Assembly (NCBI GenBank): GCA_024508725.1
Contig: JANINS010000003.1
Span: forward strand, 1,550,001 to 1,614,000
Source of the DNA: Chitinophagaceae bacterium
Lineage (GTDB): Bacteria > Bacteroidota > Bacteroidia > Chitinophagales > Chitinophagaceae
Direction: 5' to 3'
Length of the DNA stretch: 64,000 nt
In this document: piece after piece, positions 63,194 to 64,000 of the stretch
Numbering within the stretch: position 1 is the first letter of the stretch
Layout of the letters: each line of letters starts with the position of its first letter
Made by a program: the position numbers and the translations under genes
Notes under the pieces: model-generated
The model's database searches: none
What the model saw: the letters and a program-made list of their open reading frames with translations, nothing else
Told to the model about the DNA's origin: nothing

Positions 63194-64000
63194 ATGCGAC
63201 CACTTCTACTATCAATGTTAGCTACTTTGCTACACTTGTTAACTGCAGCTCAACCAATGATTAGCGCTTTTACACCTGAGAATGGTGAAGTTGGTTCTAC
63301 TGTAACAATCAACGGAACGGGCTTTAGCAATGTGTCAACTAACAATGTTGTGTACTTCGGTGGTGTAAGAGCTGTTGTTTCAGCGGCTTCTGCTACTTCA
63401 CTACAAGTTATCGTACCGAAAGGCTCGCAAAGAAGTCCTATCACTGTTACAGTAAACGGGCTAACAGCTTATGCTGCCAAACCCTTTAATGTTATATTCA
63501 ATGTACCAGAAACGTTGGGTTCTTTATCATTCGCTGATCCAATGGATTCAACAGTGGGTTTTTATCCGTACGGAGTAGTGATTGTTGACCTTGATAACGA
63601 TGGCAAACCAGATATTGCTACCGCCAATAATGCTAATAGTCCATCTTCCACCATTACAGTATTACGGAACATTAATAGTTCACCTGGAAGCATTCAGTTT
63701 GCAGCCGCACAATCATTTCCTGCTACAGAAATGCCTTTTTCTATTGCTGCAGGGGACATTGACGGTGATGGTCTGCCTGACCTTGTTGTTACATCGATAA
63801 ACGGACCATCAGTTGCCGTATACCGCAACACAAGCACGCCGGGCAATATTTCATTTGCGCCACGTGTAGAATTCGTAACCGGTTCTAGCCCCTATGCTGT
63901 GGTGATTGCAGATTTTAACAGTGATGGCAAACCCGATATAGCCACAGCTAATTACACCAGTGGCTCTGTTTCTGTATTCACCAATCTCAGTACAACAGGC
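63194..64000 (+). CDS. Exported TIG / FG-GAP repeat protein (cut by window edge)
   Basis: 269 codons are present, open at the right edge. Signal peptide MRPLLLSMLATLLHLLTAAQ; an IPT/TIG domain at about 22-100 (ISAFTPENGEVGSTVTINGT, GFSNVSTNNVVYFGG); then FG-GAP/VCBS repeats with calcium-type loops DLDNDGKPDIATAN, DIDGDGLPDLVVTS and DFNSDGKPDIATAN, which suggest a beta-propeller. Such proteins in this phylum often end in a T9SS sorting domain, but that end is outside the window. Likely cell-surface or secreted. Confidence 0.92.
   Translation, partial: MRPLLLSMLATLLHLLTAAQPMISAFTPENGEVGSTVTINGTGFSNVSTNNVVYFGGVRAVVSAASATSLQVIVPKGSQRSPITVTVNGLTAYAAKPFNVIFNVPETLGSLSFADPMDSTVGFYPYGVVIVDLDNDGKPDIATANNANSPSSTITVLRNINSSPGSIQFAAAQSFPATEMPFSIAAGDIDGDGLPDLVVTSINGPSVAVYRNTSTPGNISFAPRVEFVTGSSPYAVVIADFNSDGKPDIATANYTSGSVSVFTNLSTTG

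Overview
The window reads as chromosomal DNA of a Bacteroidota bacterium, most likely a member of the Chitinophagaceae. The evidence is a PorX-type response regulator, two proteins ending in type A and one ending in a type B type IX secretion system (T9SS) sorting domain, a large TonB-linked outer-membrane protein, DUF4293 and DUF6266 family proteins, Bacteroidota-style promoters (TTTG / TAnnTTTG) and a near absence of Shine-Dalgarno sites. The family assignment is inference; no rRNA is present.

Positions 1-29000 are mostly conserved housekeeping genes: acyl-CoA dehydrogenase (cut by the window edge), a helix-hairpin-helix protein, metallo-beta-lactamase-fold hydrolases, porX, an HD phosphohydrolase, lpxD, MgtC, a KGG stress protein, tRNA-Glu(TTC), a CPA1 antiporter, gap and pgk, a lemA-TPM-TPM cluster, glyA, a sugar nucleotidyltransferase, a lactonase, a RelE/ParE-type toxin-antitoxin pair, a nitronate monooxygenase-like enzyme and a sulP-carbonic anhydrase pair. 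Good hairpin terminators separate several units. A short repeat with imperfect GTACAAG-type arms recurs in four gaps.

Positions 27700-43100 carry envelope and secreted proteins: a carboxypeptidase-regulatory/plug/barrel outer-membrane protein, an M28 peptidase, a PQQ-propeller lipoprotein, a T9SS type A protein whose signal peptide is frameshifted away from its body, and a 1912-residue alpha-2-macroglobulin-like protein with a TonB-receptor plug domain embedded in it. The gaps hold three tandem repeats of about 210 bp and a dispersed TTGTTGGT hairpin repeat.

Positions 43400-64000 look like accessory DNA: a PD-(D/E)XK nuclease, an XRE regulator divergent from an ECF sigma gene across a perfect 24-bp palindrome, twelve phased 10-bp repeats before a DUF6266 gene, a PLP aminotransferase, a giant T9SS type B protein bracketed by a nearly identical 198-bp duplication of cbpM, a cbpA-cbpM pair, a subclass B1-type metallo-beta-lactamase, a T9SS type A protein, a decaying ThiF/MoeB pseudogene and the start of a TIG/FG-GAP protein. 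The most striking signal is a repeat of about 400 bp, present three times (near 47.7, 56.1 and 61.6 kb). Its copies differ by compensatory base-pair changes in one hairpin, share a branched junction with equivalent pairing, and keep a loop (ATCAAG) complementary to an upstream linker (CTTGAT). It is a good candidate for an undescribed structured RNA or a structure-recognised mobile element.

All calls come from reading the sequence. No database search was possible, and gene starts were moved inward where a signal peptide or family-typical N terminus supported it.
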